A DNA stretch of 64,000 bases, from positions 1,178,001-1,242,000 of the forward strand of contig NC_021741.1 in the NCBI RefSeq assembly GCF_000422085.1. Direction: 5' to 3'. This DNA is from Serratia liquefaciens ATCC 27592. GTDB taxonomy: Bacteria; Pseudomonadota; Gammaproteobacteria; Enterobacterales; Enterobacteriaceae. Below are positions 10,015-19,107 of the stretch, piece by piece. The first letter of the stretch is position 1. Each line of letters starts with the position of its first letter. The notes beneath the pieces were generated by a model, which saw only the letters and a list, made by a program, of their open reading frames with translations, was not told the origin of the DNA and did no database searches. Made by a program: the position numbers and the translations under genes.

Positions 10015-10079
10015 TACCTAGAGCTTTCGAGTTGCAGCTGGTGCAGATAACGACGCTGCGGCTTGAAAGATGGCGGGTA
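10015..10079. repeat. Miniature ERIC-derived element, copy 1 (65 bp)
   Basis: It starts TACCTAGAGCTTTCGAG and ends GGCTTGAAAGATGGCGGGTA. The two ends form an imperfect ~25-bp inverted repeat (TTTCGAGTTGCAGC against GCTGCGGCTTGAAA). These are the ends of the full ERIC elements at 26426 and 35789, but the CCCCAGG...CTGGGG centre is missing. It lies in the chiP-chiQ gap, inside an operon. A near-equal copy lies at 16401-16466. Confidence 0.75.
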
Positions 10080-10083
10080 TATT

Positions 10084-10103
10084 CCCCGGCGGCAGCGCCG
10101 GGG
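10084..10103 (+). other. GC-rich hairpin between chiP and chiQ
   Basis: CCCCGGCG-GCAG-CGCCGGGG, a perfect 8-bp stem with a 4-nt loop, directly after the miniature ERIC element. No T-run follows, so it is more likely an mRNA-stabilising or attenuating hairpin that lowers downstream expression than a full terminator. Confidence 0.6.
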
Positions 10104-10124
10104 TCATTTAACGGGAATAACACG

Positions 10125-10451
10125 ATGAAAAAAATCATGATGATGTTGGCTGCGGTAGCCACGTTGAGCGCCTGTGTACAGCCTGCGGCACCGCCGGAAG
10201 ATGCCAAATTGAAACAGGCCTACAGCGCCTGTATCAACACCGCGGAGGGCTCACCGGAAAAATTGCAGTCATGCCAGGCAGTGCTGAACGTACTGAAACA
10301 AGAGAAACAGCATCAACAGTTCGCCGAGAAAGAAACGGTGCGGGTGATGGATTATCAAAACTGCATTCAGGCAGTTCATAGCGGTAACGGCCAGGCCTAT
10401 GACGCCAAATGTGGCCAGATTTGGAAAGAGATCCGCGATAACAACAATTAA
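10125..10451 (+). CDS. chiQ: ChiQ (YbfN-like), small outer-membrane lipoprotein
   Basis: 108 residues starting [17 protein letters not shown], a lipoprotein signal peptide with lipobox LSAC (Cys 17). The rest is hydrophilic with four further Cys (YSACINT, LQSCQAV, YQNCIQA, DAKCGQI), probably two disulphides. It lies between the chitoporin and chitobiase genes. ChiQ/YbfN is known as the partner of ChiP but its molecular role is unclear. The start was chosen at the ATG giving the signal peptide; the frame is open further upstream into the ERIC remnant. Confidence 0.88.
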   Translation: MKKIMMMLAAVATLSACVQPAAPPEDAKLKQAYSACINTAEGSPEKLQSCQAVLNVLKQEKQHQQFAEKETVRVMDYQNCIQAVHSGNGQAYDAKCGQIWKEIRDNNN

Positions 10452-10465
10452 GGACGATGATAAAA

Positions 10466-13123
10466 ATGAATAAATTCAAATTGAGCGCGCTTGCCGCACT
10501 GACGGCAACCATTGGGTTATTTGGCAGCGTGGGGAACGCGATGGCCAATCAGCCGCTGGTGGATCAACTGAGCCAGTTGAAACTGAATTTGAAAATGGTC
10601 GATAACCGGGCAGCCGAAAACGGTCTGGATTGCGGCAAGCTGGGTGCCGACTGGGCGGCTTGCAACAAGGTGCTGATCGGCCTGACCAACGACAATCAGG
10701 AGATCAAGGGTCAGGACTGGGCGATTTACTTCCACAGCGCCCGTCAGACCCTGCGTGTGGATAACGACAAGTTCAAGATATCTCACCTGACCGGTGATCT
10801 GTACAAGCTGGAACCTACCGACAAATTTACCGGCTTCCCTGCGGGGAAAACGGTAGAGATCCCGATTATCACTGAATATTGGCAACTGTTTAAAACCGAC
10901 TTCGTGCCACGCTGGTACGCCACCTCGGGCGATGCAAAGCCTAAAATTCTGGTCAATACCGATACCGAAGATCTGAACCAGTTCGTTGCGCCCTTTACCG
11001 GCGACCAGTGGAAGCGTACCAAAGACGACAATAACATCCTGATGACGCCGGCCTCGCGCTTTACGAAAAACGCCGAGCTAAAAACCTTACCCACCGCGTC
11101 GTTACGCGGTCAGATAGTGCCAACGCCGTTGCAGGTTAAAGTGCATGCGCAGGATGTTGATCTGAGCAAAGGCGTTGCATTGGAGCTGAGCGCATTGTCC
11201 AAACCGGCGGCGGACGCCGTAGCCCAGCGTTTCGCGCTGTTGGGAATAACCAGTAACGCAGCCGGTTATCCGATCAAGACCGATATTCAACCGGGAAAAT
11301 TCAAAGGCGAGTTGGCGGTACCAGGCGCTTATGAATTGATCATCGGCAAGCAGGAAGCGCGAGTCATTGGTTTCGATCAGACCGGGGTGTTCTATGGCCT
11401 GCAGTCCATCTTGTCATTAGTGCCTACCGAAGGTAGCGCCAAAATCGCTACGCTGGAGGCCAAAGATGCGCCGCGCTTCCAGTATCGTGGCATCTTCCTG
11501 GATGTCGCACGTAACTTCCACCAGAAGGATGCGGTGTTGCGCTTGCTGGACCAAATGGCGGCGTACAAGCTCAATAAATTCCACTTCCATCTGAGTGATG
11601 ACGAAGGTTGGCGCATCGCCATTCCGGGCTTGCCGGAACTGACCGAAGTCGGTGGGCAGCGTTGCCACGACTTGAGCGAAACCACCTGCCTGTTGCCGCA
11701 GTATGGACAGGGTCCGGAGGCTTATGGCGGCTTCTTCTCTCGCCAGGATTACATCGACATTATCAAGTACGCCAAGGCGCGCCAGATTGAAGTGATCCCG
11801 GAAATCGATATGCCGGCGCATGCCCGTGCGGCGGTGGTCTCAATGGAAGCGCGCTATAAGAAACTGCATGCCGCCGGTAAAGAACAAGAGGCCAACGAGT
11901 TCCGTTTAGTGGATCCAACCGATACCTCTAACACCACCTCGGTGCAGTACTTCAACCGCCAAAGCTATCTCAACCCTTGCCTGGATTCATCCAAACGTTT
12001 TGTTGACAAGGTGATCGGCGAGATTGCCCAGATGCATAAAGAGGCCGGGCAGCCGCTGAGTACCTGGCACTTTGGCGGTGACGAGGCGAAAAACATCCGG
12101 TTAGGTGCTGGTTATACCGATGTGAACAAGCCGGAAGCCGGCAAAGGCATCATCGATCAGAGCAAAGAAGACAAGCCATGGGCAAAATCTCAGGTCTGCC
12201 AGGCGATGATCAAAGATGGCAAGGTCGCCGATATGGAGCACCTGCCAAGCTACTTCGGAGTAGAAGTCAGCCAATTGGTGAAAGCGCATGGGATCGACAG
12301 AATGCAAGCCTGGCAGGATGGCCTGAAAGATGCCAAAAACGCCAAGGCCTTTGCTACCCAGCGTGTCGGGGTTAACTTCTGGGATACGCTGTATTGGGGC
12401 GGGTTCGACAGTGCCAACGACTGGGCGAACAAGGGCTACGAACTGATCCTTTCAAACCCGGATTATGTCTACATGGACTTCCCGTATGAGGTGAACCCGG
12501 ACGAGCGTGGTTACTACTGGGGAACGCGTTTCAGCGATGAACAGAAAATGTTCAGCTTTGCGCCAAACAACCTGCCGCAAAACGCCGAAACCTCGGTTGA
12601 TCGCGATGGTAATCACTTTACCGCCAAGAGCGACAAGCCCTGGCCGGGGGCTTACGGTATTTCCGCGCAGATGTGGAGCGAAACCCAGCGTACCGACGAG
12701 CAAATGGAGTACATGATCTTCCCTCGTTCGCTGTCGGTGGCCGAGCGCGCATGGCACCGGGCAGAGTGGGAGCAGGATTACCGGGCGGGCCGGGAGTATA
12801 AAGGCGGCGAAACCCACTTCATCGATACCAAGAAGCTGGACCGCGATTGGCTGCGCTTTTCCAACCTGCTCGGTCAGCGTGAGCTGGCAAAACTGGACAA
12901 AGGTGGCGTGAACTACCGGTTGCCGGTGCCAGGCGCCCGAGTGGTGGGGGGCAAGCTGGAAGCCAATATTTCGCTGCCGGGTCTGGGCATTGAATATTCC
13001 ACCGACGGTGGCAAACAATGGCAACGTTACGATGCCAAGGCCAAGCCTGGGGTTAGCGGTGAGGTACTGATCCGCGCGGTGAGCCCGGACGGCAAGCGTT
13101 ACAGTCGCGCTGAGAAAGTGTAA
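10466..13123 (+). CDS. ctb: Chitobiase, secreted GH20 beta-N-acetylhexosaminidase
   Basis: Hydrolyses chitobiose to GlcNAc in the periplasm (EC 3.2.1.52). 885 residues from ATG 10466, the length I recall for S. marcescens chitobiase. Order: signal peptide (about 1-27, ending AMA-N), carbohydrate-binding-like domain, GH20b domain, TIM-barrel GH20 catalytic domain with [11 protein letters not shown] and the catalytic Asp-Glu pair in [10 protein letters not shown] (about 539-540), and a C-terminal Ig-like domain. An in-frame ATG at 10457 sits only 1 nt from AAGGAC, so 10466 is preferred. It ends the chiPQ-ctb operon and feeds GlcNAc to NagE. Confidence 0.97.
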   Translation: MNKFKLSALAALTATIGLFGSVGNAMANQPLVDQLSQLKLNLKMVDNRAAENGLDCGKLGADWAACNKVLIGLTNDNQEIKGQDWAIYFHSARQTLRVDNDKFKISHLTGDLYKLEPTDKFTGFPAGKTVEIPIITEYWQLFKTDFVPRWYATSGDAKPKILVNTDTEDLNQFVAPFTGDQWKRTKDDNNILMTPASRFTKNAELKTLPTASLRGQIVPTPLQVKVHAQDVDLSKGVALELSALSKPAADAVAQRFALLGITSNAAGYPIKTDIQPGKFKGELAVPGAYELIIGKQEARVIGFDQTGVFYGLQSILSLVPTEGSAKIATLEAKDAPRFQYRGIFLDVARNFHQKDAVLRLLDQMAAYKLNKFHFHLSDDEGWRIAIPGLPELTEVGGQRCHDLSETTCLLPQYGQGPEAYGGFFSRQDYIDIIKYAKARQIEVIPEIDMPAHARAAVVSMEARYKKLHAAGKEQEANEFRLVDPTDTSNTTSVQYFNRQSYLNPCLDSSKRFVDKVIGEIAQMHKEAGQPLSTWHFGGDEAKNIRLGAGYTDVNKPEAGKGIIDQSKEDKPWAKSQVCQAMIKDGKVADMEHLPSYFGVEVSQLVKAHGIDRMQAWQDGLKDAKNAKAFATQRVGVNFWDTLYWGGFDSANDWANKGYELILSNPDYVYMDFPYEVNPDERGYYWGTRFSDEQKMFSFAPNNLPQNAETSVDRDGNHFTAKSDKPWPGAYGISAQMWSETQRTDEQMEYMIFPRSLSVAERAWHRAEWEQDYRAGREYKGGETHFIDTKKLDRDWLRFSNLLGQRELAKLDKGGVNYRLPVPGARVVGGKLEANISLPGLGIEYSTDGGKQWQRYDAKAKPGVSGEVLIRAVSPDGKRYSRAEKV

Positions 13124-13376
13124 ACCTGAAACTCGGCCCCCTGTTCGCAGGCGGGCCGTTGTTACTCGACCAGGGCAGCGTCCGGCGTAATCGGACATGA
13201 ATTTGACTATCGGTTGCGTTTTTTCCGGGATTGCCGGTACCTGTTAATACCGAACCAAGCTCTGTTGCTCATCCGCGTGTCGGCGGGTGGGGTAGTGCTG
13301 AGAGTGTAAGTGGGAAGCGAGAGAAGTGCTGTAGAGAAGTGCCGCTGCAATTGTTGTATTTAACGCTGTGAACTTT

Positions 13377-13400
13377 CCCCGGCCTGTCCGGGGATTTTTT
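13377..13400 (+). terminator. Terminator for the chiPQ-ctb side
   Basis: CCCCGG-CCTGT-CCGGGG followed by ATTTTTT. It is 254 bp beyond ctb but is the only T-tailed hairpin on this strand before fur. Confidence 0.75.
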
Positions 13401-13419
13401 ATCCTATTATCGCAGGCAC

Positions 13420-13443
13420 AAAAAAACCGCCGTTAAGGCGGTT
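13420..13443 (-). terminator. Terminator after fur
   Basis: On the minus strand: AACCGCC-TTAAC-GGCGGTT followed by a run of T, 20 nt after the fur stop codon. Confidence 0.9.
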
Positions 13444-13462
13444 CTCAATGCCGGTTAGGACA

Positions 13463-13909
13463 TTATTTTTTGTCGTGCAGGGTGTCGTCTTCGCGGCAGT
13501 CACCTGTTTCACAGTGGCCGTACAGGTACAGGCTGTGGTTGGTGAGCTTGATGCCGTGTTGTTTGGCGATATCACGCTGACGCACTTCGATAGACTCATC
13601 GCTGAATTCGATCACTTTGCCGCAATCCAGGCAAATCAGGTGATCGTGGTGATGTTGCTGGGTCAATTCGAACACGGACTTGCCGCCTTCGAAGTTGTGA
13701 CGGGTCACAATGCCGGCATCATCAAATTGGTTCAGTACGCGGTAAACCGTAGCCAGGCCAATTTCTTCGCCCATATCTATCAGTTTTTTGTACAGATCTT
13801 CCGCACTGACGTGATGGCATTCCGGATTTTGCAGTACTTCCAGGATTTTGAGTCGCGGAAGCGTGACTTTTAAGCCGGCCTTCTTCAATGCGGTGTTGTT
13901 GTCAGTCAT
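13463..13909 (-). CDS. fur: Fur, ferric uptake regulator
   Basis: Iron-responsive repressor, 148 residues, the usual length. The N-terminal winged helix (TLPRLKILEVLQNPECHHVSAEDLYKKL) is followed by the metal-binding dimer domain: HHHDHLICLDCGKVIEF (metal-site His residues and the Cys-x-x-Cys zinc site) and a C-terminal GHCETGDCRED. It starts at ATG 13909 and is transcribed from a promoter near 14000. The gene fldA lies upstream on the same strand, as in E. coli. The usual upstream leader frame uof was not found with a standard start. Confidence 0.98.
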   Translation of the reverse strand: MTDNNTALKKAGLKVTLPRLKILEVLQNPECHHVSAEDLYKKLIDMGEEIGLATVYRVLNQFDDAGIVTRHNFEGGKSVFELTQQHHHDHLICLDCGKVIEFSDESIEVRQRDIAKQHGIKLTNHSLYLYGHCETGDCREDDTLHDKK

Positions 13910-14228
13910 GCGGATTCAGTCCTGTTACTATGCTAATCAAGTTGAGGCGTTCTCGCCTTTGGCATCGGTCGGCACAAAGAGTTAATTGCGTCTCATTATA
14001 GAACCGGTTGCTCTAAATGGAAACCGCCGGTTGTTAACAAAGCTATAATTGCACAATTGCATGTTATACATGCAACGTCTTGATGAATGGGATAAACCGA
14101 AAACTCAGTCTACCTTGATGGTGTGGGAAGTTACAAATCTGTAGCTTCTATTGCAGTAATTTGTACTGCCAATGATGGCCCTGCCGGCACACTATGCACT
14201 TTGCAGGGCTTTTGTTCAACCTTTGGCG
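13910..14228 (-). promoter_or_regulatory. fldA-fur intergenic region with fur promoter
   Basis: 319 bp. On the minus strand a -10 TATAAT lies at 13995-14000 and a fair -35 TTTCCA at 14018-14023 (17-bp spacing), giving a leader of about 80 nt for fur. A perfect 19-bp inverted repeat TTGCATGT-TAT-ACATGCAA lies at 14057-14075, upstream of this promoter. A 7-bp stem hairpin (GCCCTGC/GCAGGGC, about 14180-14210) follows fldA but lacks a T-run on the minus strand. Confidence 0.6.
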
Positions 14229-14768
14229 TTACCCGACGATTTCGGCCAGGCTCAGCTCTTCGACGATTTGTTTTACCCAGCCTTCGACACGTTCGTTGGT
14301 CAGCTCAGGTTGGCGATCTTCGTCAATGGCCAGGCCGATGAAATGGCTGTCGTTAACCAAGCCTTTGGAGGCTTCAAAGTGGTAACCCTTGGTTGGCCAG
14401 TGGCCTACGATCGCGGCGCCACGCGGTTCAATGATGTCGCGAATGGTACCCATCGCATCACAGAAATACTCTGCGTAGTCTTCCTGATCGCCACAGCCGA
14501 ACAGCGCAACCAGCTTGCCGTTGAAGTCAATTTCTTCCAGCGTTGGGAAGAAATCGTCCCAGTCGCACTGCGCTTCGCCGTAGTACCAGGTTGGGATACC
14601 GAGCAGCAGGATATCGAAAGCTTCCAGATCTTCTTTGCTGCTTTTGGCGATGTCATGAATTTCAGCCACATCTTTACCAAACTGCTGCTGAAGAATTTTC
14701 TGGATCATCTTGGCAATGTTTTCGGTATTGCCAGTGTCGCTGCCAAAGAAAATGCCTACATTAGCCAT
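14229..14768 (-). CDS. fldA: FldA, flavodoxin 1
   Basis: FMN-binding electron carrier, for example for pyruvate formate-lyase activation, biotin synthase and methionine synthase reactivation. 179 residues from ATG 14768 (MANVGIFFGSDTGNTENIAK), with the FMN phosphate loop SDTGNTE and the isoalloxazine-contacting WYYGEAQCDWDDF and FGCGDQEDYAE segments. The open frame extends eight codons upstream, but AAAGG sits about 9 nt before 14768. It lies upstream of fur on the same strand. Confidence 0.97.
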   Translation of the reverse strand: MANVGIFFGSDTGNTENIAKMIQKILQQQFGKDVAEIHDIAKSSKEDLEAFDILLLGIPTWYYGEAQCDWDDFFPTLEEIDFNGKLVALFGCGDQEDYAEYFCDAMGTIRDIIEPRGAAIVGHWPTKGYHFEASKGLVNDSHFIGLAIDEDRQPELTNERVEGWVKQIVEELSLAEIVG

Positions 14769-14997
14769 ATCGCGTATAACCTTTAAATTCAATAAATTGC
14801 ATTCACGATGTTAGCGTTGACTACGATAACACCGATTAAAATGATGCCATGGCAAGAGGTTATCTCTTACCGGTAAGTGCGTATCATGCCAGAAATTTAC
14901 CCCGGGTATTTATCACTTTAATGCGATGCCGGGTGGAATAAAGCGGTGTTGATCGGGCGTCATCCTTAACGCCGCGCCGCATGTGCGGCTGCAATGA

Positions 14998-15285
14998 TCA
15001 ATGTTCTGGCTGCTCGTCCGCCAGTTGTGCCAGCAGCATTTGCTCAATAAGCTCGCTGCGGCTGATATTACGCTGTTCCGCCAGTTTGTTCAGGGCGTCC
15101 ACCGCATCCGCATTGATCTTCAGTTCCACACGCCGTAAGCCACGGACTTTATCGCGTCGAAGCTGATTACGCTTATTGATTCTAAGCTGTTCATCTCGGG
15201 ATAGCGGGTTGGTTTTCGGGCGCCCCGGACGGCGTTCATCTGCGAACAGATCCAGCGTCGTGCGATCCGTTTGTTCTTTTGCCAT
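14998..15285 (-). CDS. ybfE: YbfE, small ribbon-helix-helix-like DNA-binding protein
   Basis: 95 residues, MAKEQTDRTTLDLF..., basic centre (RRPGRPKTNPLSRDEQLRINKRN) followed by a CopG/RHH-like helix pair (RRVELKINADAVDALNKLAEQRNISRSELIEQML). E. coli YbfE is annotated as LexA-regulated, but its molecular role is unknown. No CTG-N10-CAG LexA box is visible in the 200 bp upstream here. It is a separate unit between fldA and ybfF on the same strand. Confidence 0.9.
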   Translation of the reverse strand: MAKEQTDRTTLDLFADERRPGRPKTNPLSRDEQLRINKRNQLRRDKVRGLRRVELKINADAVDALNKLAEQRNISRSELIEQMLLAQLADEQPEH

Positions 15286-15486
15286 AGGTAGCGGTACTGC
15301 AAGGGAGTTTGCATCAAAAAGCGCTTACACGCTTCCGGACGGTTCGGTTAACACACTTCGGGCCAATAAACCCTAACCCAAATTCACCCCAGCCTGACGT
15401 TAGCGAACACGCTCGGCACGGCGGCAAAATTATAGCGCGCCATATTACCCCAGCAGGTAGAGCGACGACAATGCTTAACTGAGCCG

Positions 15487-15522
15487 AAAACGCGCTAAGC
15501 CGTTATCTTTAGCGCGTTTTTT
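15487..15522 (-). terminator. Bidirectional-looking terminator below ybfF
   Basis: AAAACGCGCTAA-N10-TTAGCGCGTTTT, a 12-bp perfect stem. Read on the minus strand it would end the ybfF transcript 54 nt after its stop. The T-run is longer on the plus strand, where no gene is seen. Confidence 0.7.
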
Positions 15523-15576
15523 CATCAGATGGTGACTTTGGGAGAGAAACGGCCCATTTGTCGGGCCTGGCGCGAC

Positions 15577-16338
15577 TCAGGCTTCGCCGAGAAAGCGGTG
15601 AATGGCGCGCAACACCGCCTCCGGTTTTTCCGCATGAACCCAGTGTCCGGTACCGGCAACGACGTGAGCGCGAGCCTGCGGGAATTGACGGGCAATATCT
15701 TCGCGATAGCTGTCCTGCACGTAAGGCGACAGGCCGCCGCGGATAAACAGCGTCGGGTGAGGCCAGGCCGGCACTTCCTGCCAGCCGGTGATGTTCTCGT
15801 ACTCTTCGATCAGCACCGGCAGATTGAAACGCCATTCGCCTTGATGGAAGGATTTCAGCAGGAACTGGATCACGCCTTCCTCTTTCAGGTAGCCACGCAT
15901 CAATTCCGCCGCCTGCTGGCGTTGGGTAATGCCGGCGGCGCTCACCGCCTGCAACGCGACAAAAATTTCGTCGTGGCGGCGCGTTTGATAGTCCACCGGC
16001 GCAACGTCAATGATGATCAGCTTCTCCACGCGCTGCGGGGCGATTGCCGTCAGCGCCATGGCCGCTTTGCCGCCCATCGAGTGGCCAATGACAATGACCT
16101 TCTCCAACTGCAAATCGTCCAGCAACGTCAGCAGATCCTGCGCCATCTCCGGGTAGGTCATGACCTCAGAACGCGGTGACAGGCCGTGGTTGCGCAGATC
16201 GACTTTAACTACGCTGTGCTGCTGGTTCAGGTCGCGCGCCAGCACGCCCAGGTTGTCCAAATTGCCAAACAGCCCGTGGATCAGGATCACCGGCAGTGCA
16301 TCGGACTCGGTGGCCAGCAGTTGATAATGTAATTTCAT
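15577..16338 (-). CDS. ybfF: YbfF, alpha/beta-hydrolase esterase
   Basis: Small cytoplasmic acyl esterase. 253 residues from ATG 16338 (MKLHYQLL), matching the E. coli start. The oxyanion loop HGLFGNLDN, nucleophile elbow GHSMGGKAA (Ser) and catalytic His in GTGHWVHAEKP are all present. An in-frame ATG at 16350 would add four residues and neither has a clear ribosome binding site. It is transcribed divergently from seqA. Family members cleave short-chain acyl and acyl-CoA esters; the physiological substrate is not known. Confidence 0.92.
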   Translation of the reverse strand: MKLHYQLLATESDALPVILIHGLFGNLDNLGVLARDLNQQHSVVKVDLRNHGLSPRSEVMTYPEMAQDLLTLLDDLQLEKVIVIGHSMGGKAAMALTAIAPQRVEKLIIIDVAPVDYQTRRHDEIFVALQAVSAAGITQRQQAAELMRGYLKEEGVIQFLLKSFHQGEWRFNLPVLIEEYENITGWQEVPAWPHPTLFIRGGLSPYVQDSYREDIARQFPQARAHVVAGTGHWVHAEKPEAVLRAIHRFLGEA

Positions 16339-16659
16339 GGCGAAGTTCATACTGAGAGAGATTCAGATTAGGTTATCATGATTAAAACACTCGATGAATA
16401 AACCCGTCGCCTTTCAAGCGGCAGCGTTGTTCGCGGTACTTGCTGCAACTTAAAATCCATAGGATAAAACGTGGATTTTTCATGATAAGGTGCAGGTTTG
16501 GCAGCGCCGGTGTCCGGTGGGCTATAGGTAATAGTCTGCTTTTGCCGCATTGGGGCACATTGTTATGTTCGCCTCTGCGCTTTTAACCTTATAATCCCAT
16601 GGCTTGAATGCCGGATCTGGCTTCAGGTTCTAAGTAGAAAAAAACAGTACTGGATAAAG
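16339..16659. promoter_or_regulatory. Divergent ybfF-seqA region
   Basis: 321 bp holding a miniature ERIC-derived element (16401-16466) and, on the plus strand, a -10-like TATAAT at 16590-16595 about 65 bp before seqA. A good -35 is not seen at the right distance. No coding frame is convincing. Confidence 0.55.
16401..16466. repeat. Miniature ERIC-derived element, copy 2 (66 bp)
   Basis: AACCCGTCGCCTTTCAAGCGG ... TGCTGCAACTTAAAATCC ATAGG. The ends form an imperfect inverted repeat and match the ends of the ERIC at 26426 (TTTCGAGTTGCAGC / GCTGCGGCTCGAAAGG), but the central CCCCAGG...CTGGGG core is absent. Length and layout equal those of copy 1 at 10015-10079. Confidence 0.75.
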
Positions 16660-17199
16660 ATGAAAACTATTGAAGTCGACGAAGAGCTCTACCGCTATAT
16701 TGCCAGCCACACGCAACATATTGGTGAGAGCGCGTCCGATATTTTGCGCCGTATGTTGAAATTTACCGCAGGCCAGCCGTTACGTGCAGCGCCGGCCGCC
16801 AGCGCTCAGAGCGCCGAACAGGATAAGATCGTCGCCGTGTCGCGCCCGCGCGATCGCGTGCGTGCCGTGCGTGAGCTGTTGTTGTCGGATGAGTATGCCG
16901 AGCAGAGCAAAGCGGTGAACCGTTTTATGCTGGTACTTTCCACCCTGTATACCCTCGATGCGGCCGGCTTTGCCAGCGCCACCGATGCGTTGCATGGCCG
17001 TACCCGTACCTATTTTGCCGGCGATCAGCAAACCCTGTTGGCGAACGGAACGCACACCAAGCCAAAGCACGTTCCGGGCACGCCTTACTGGGTGATCACC
17101 AATACCAATACCGGTCGCAAACGCAGCATGGTTGAACACATCATGCAGGCTATGCAGTTCCCGACGGAACTGACTGAAAAAGTTTGCGGCACTATCTAA
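16660..17199 (+). CDS. seqA: SeqA, negative modulator of replication initiation
   Basis: Binds hemimethylated GATC sites and sequesters oriC after initiation. 179 residues. The N-terminal oligomerisation segment MKTIEVDEELYRYIASHTQHIGESASDILRRML is separated by an Ala/Gln linker from the C-terminal DNA-binding domain (about 65-179) with HTKPKHVPGTPYWVITNTNTGRK near the GATC-reading loop. It is followed 77 nt later by pgm, the usual enteric pair, probably co-transcribed. Confidence 0.98.
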   Translation: MKTIEVDEELYRYIASHTQHIGESASDILRRMLKFTAGQPLRAAPAASAQSAEQDKIVAVSRPRDRVRAVRELLLSDEYAEQSKAVNRFMLVLSTLYTLDAAGFASATDALHGRTRTYFAGDQQTLLANGTHTKPKHVPGTPYWVITNTNTGRKRSMVEHIMQAMQFPTELTEKVCGTI

Positions 17200-17276
17200 T
17201 TTAGCGAACAGCCCGTCATGGTGGCCGTGAGCGACATATTGCCAGGCCGCAGGACAGGGATTAGGGAGATATGTCG

Positions 17277-18920
17277 ATGGCGAATAACCCACGTGCCGGG
17301 CAGCCGGCTCAGCAAAGCGATTTGATCAACGTAGCCCAGCTGACGTCGCAGTACTATGTACTGCAACCGGAAGCGGGCAACGCCGCACACGCGGTCAAGT
17401 TCGGGACTTCAGGCCATCGCGGCAGTGCGCTGCGCCACAGTTTTAACGAAGCCCACATTCTCGCGATCGCGCAGGCGATTGCCGAGGTGCGTCATCAACA
17501 GGGTGTGACCGGTCCATGCTACGTGGGTAAAGACACCCATGCGCTGTCGGAGCCTGCCTTCATTTCAGTGCTGGAAGTGTTGAGCGCCAACGGCGTTGAT
17601 GTGATCGTGCAGGAAAATAACGGCTTCACGCCAACGCCTGCGGTCTCCCATGCCATCCTGTGCCACAACCGTAACGGTGGGGCATTGGCCGACGGCATCG
17701 TGATCACCCCGTCCCACAATCCGCCTGAAGATGGCGGCATCAAATATAACCCGACCAACGGCGGCCCGGCGGACACCAATCTGACCTCGGTGATTGAAAA
17801 GCGCGCCAATGAATTGCTGTCTCTGCAGCTGAAAGGCGTTCAGCGTCAATCGCTGGATAAGGCCTGGGCCAGCGGCCGTGTGCATGCACAGGACCTGGTG
17901 CAGCCATATGTTGAAGGGCTGGTGGACGTGGTTGATATGCCTGCGATTCAGCGTGCCGGCCTGAAGCTGGGTGTCGATCCGCTCGGCGGTTCCGGCATCG
18001 CCTACTGGCAGCGTATCGCCGAGCATTACAAGCTGGATCTGACGCTGGTGAACGATTCTATCGATCAGACCTTCCGCTTTATGCACCTGGACCACGACGG
18101 TGTGATCCGTATGGACTGCTCTTCAGAACCGGCGATGGGTGGCCTGCTGGCATTGCGCGACAAGTTTGACCTGGCGTTTGCCAACGATCCGGATTACGAC
18201 CGCCACGGCATAGTTACGCCTGCGGGGCTGATGAACCCGAACCATTATCTGGCGGTTGCCATCAACTATCTGTTCCAGCATCGTCCACAGTGGAGTGCTA
18301 ACGTAGCGGTAGGCAAGACGCTGGTTTCCAGCGCGATGATTGACCGCGTGGTGGCTGATTTGGGCCGCAAGCTGGTGGAAGTGCCGGTGGGCTTCAAATG
18401 GTTCGTTGATGGCCTGCATGACGGTAGCCTGGGCTTTGGCGGCGAAGAGAGCGCAGGGGCTTCGTTCCTGCGTTTCAATGCTACCCCGTGGTCTACTGAT
18501 AAAGACGGTATCATCATGTGCCTGTTGGCTGCGGAAATCACCGCAGTGACCGGAGAAAATCCGCAGCATCACTACGAAGACCTGGCCAAGCGTTTTGGTG
18601 CCCCGAGCTACAACCGCATTCAGGCACCGGCAACTTCTGCGCAGAAAGCGGCGTTGTCCAAGCTGTCACCGGAAATGGTCAAGGCCGATACTCTGGCGGG
18701 TGATCCTATTACCGCACGTTTGACGGCGGCACCGGGCAACGGCGCATCGATTGGTGGCCTGAAAGTGATGACCGACAACGGTTGGTTCGCAGCACGTCCT
18801 TCAGGGACCGAAGAAGCCTACAAGATTTACTGTGAGAGCTTCCTCGGTGCTGAGCACCGTGAAAAGATCGAGCACGAAGCGGTAGAAATCGTCAGCGAAG
18901 TGCTGGCTTCTGCCAAGTAA
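17277..18920 (+). CDS. pgm: Pgm, phosphoglucomutase
   Basis: Interconverts glucose-1-P and glucose-6-P. 547 residues, close to the usual 546. The catalytic phosphoserine loop [15 protein letters not shown], metal-binding DPDYDRHG, sugar loop [10 protein letters not shown] and phosphate-binding [10 protein letters not shown] are all present. An ATG at 17271 is only 2 nt from AGGGAG, while ATG 17277 is 8 nt from it, so 17277 was chosen. A strong terminator follows. Confidence 0.97.
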   Translation: MANNPRAGQPAQQSDLINVAQLTSQYYVLQPEAGNAAHAVKFGTSGHRGSALRHSFNEAHILAIAQAIAEVRHQQGVTGPCYVGKDTHALSEPAFISVLEVLSANGVDVIVQENNGFTPTPAVSHAILCHNRNGGALADGIVITPSHNPPEDGGIKYNPTNGGPADTNLTSVIEKRANELLSLQLKGVQRQSLDKAWASGRVHAQDLVQPYVEGLVDVVDMPAIQRAGLKLGVDPLGGSGIAYWQRIAEHYKLDLTLVNDSIDQTFRFMHLDHDGVIRMDCSSEPAMGGLLALRDKFDLAFANDPDYDRHGIVTPAGLMNPNHYLAVAINYLFQHRPQWSANVAVGKTLVSSAMIDRVVADLGRKLVEVPVGFKWFVDGLHDGSLGFGGEESAGASFLRFNATPWSTDKDGIIMCLLAAEITAVTGENPQHHYEDLAKRFGAPSYNRIQAPATSAQKAALSKLSPEMVKADTLAGDPITARLTAAPGNGASIGGLKVMTDNGWFAARPSGTEEAYKIYCESFLGAEHREKIEHEAVEIVSEVLASAK

Positions 18921-18936
18921 GGCCTCTCTCCCTTGA

Positions 18937-18968
18937 AAAAAAGCGCTGTAAAAACAGCGCTTTTTTTA
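18937..18968 (+). terminator. Terminator after pgm
   Basis: A-run, AGCGCTGT-AAAA-ACAGCGCT, then seven T, starting 17 nt after the pgm stop. It would work in both directions. Confidence 0.93.
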
Positions 18969-18977
18969 TGCCTGCAA

Positions 18978-19067
18978 TTTAGATATATCTTTTTCATTCT
19001 TCCCCTCTTGCGCATTTAGATATATCGATCTAGATTAGATATATCGAAGTGACTTAGATATATCTAA
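18978..19067. promoter_or_regulatory. Array of four TTAGATATATC operator boxes before the PadR gene
   Basis: TTAGATATATC occurs at 18979, 19016, 19035 and 19054. Copies 2-3 and 3-4 are 19 bp apart and copies 1-2 are 37 bp apart, about two such steps. The last copy is the perfect palindrome TTAGATATATCTAA. Each core is the palindrome GATATATC. A possible promoter (TTGCGC 19008-19013, TAGATT 19031-19036, 17-bp spacing) lies inside the array. Autoregulation by the following PadR-type protein is the obvious reading. Confidence 0.75.
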
Positions 19068-19107
19068 ATCACCTCGTCAACTGATTATCCAATGCGAGGT
19101 ACAGACT

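Larger units (their letters stand above)
13124..13462. other. Gene-free gap between ctb and fur
   Basis: 339 bp between two convergent genes. Apart from the two terminators (13377-13400 for the plus strand, 13420-13443 for fur) I see no credible coding frame, RNA or repeat. The ctb transcript would carry a 3' untranslated tail of about 250 nt if only the first of these terminators is used. Confidence 0.6.

Noticed and set aside
13910..14000. A uof-type leader reading frame coupled to the fur start
   Set aside because: One frame stays open and ends in a TGA overlapping the first fur codons, but it has no ATG or GTG, only a TTG near the end, and no ribosome binding site.
15286..15486. LexA box upstream of ybfE
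   Set aside because: E. coli ybfE is reported as LexA-regulated, but I find no CTG-N10-CAG within 200 bp here.
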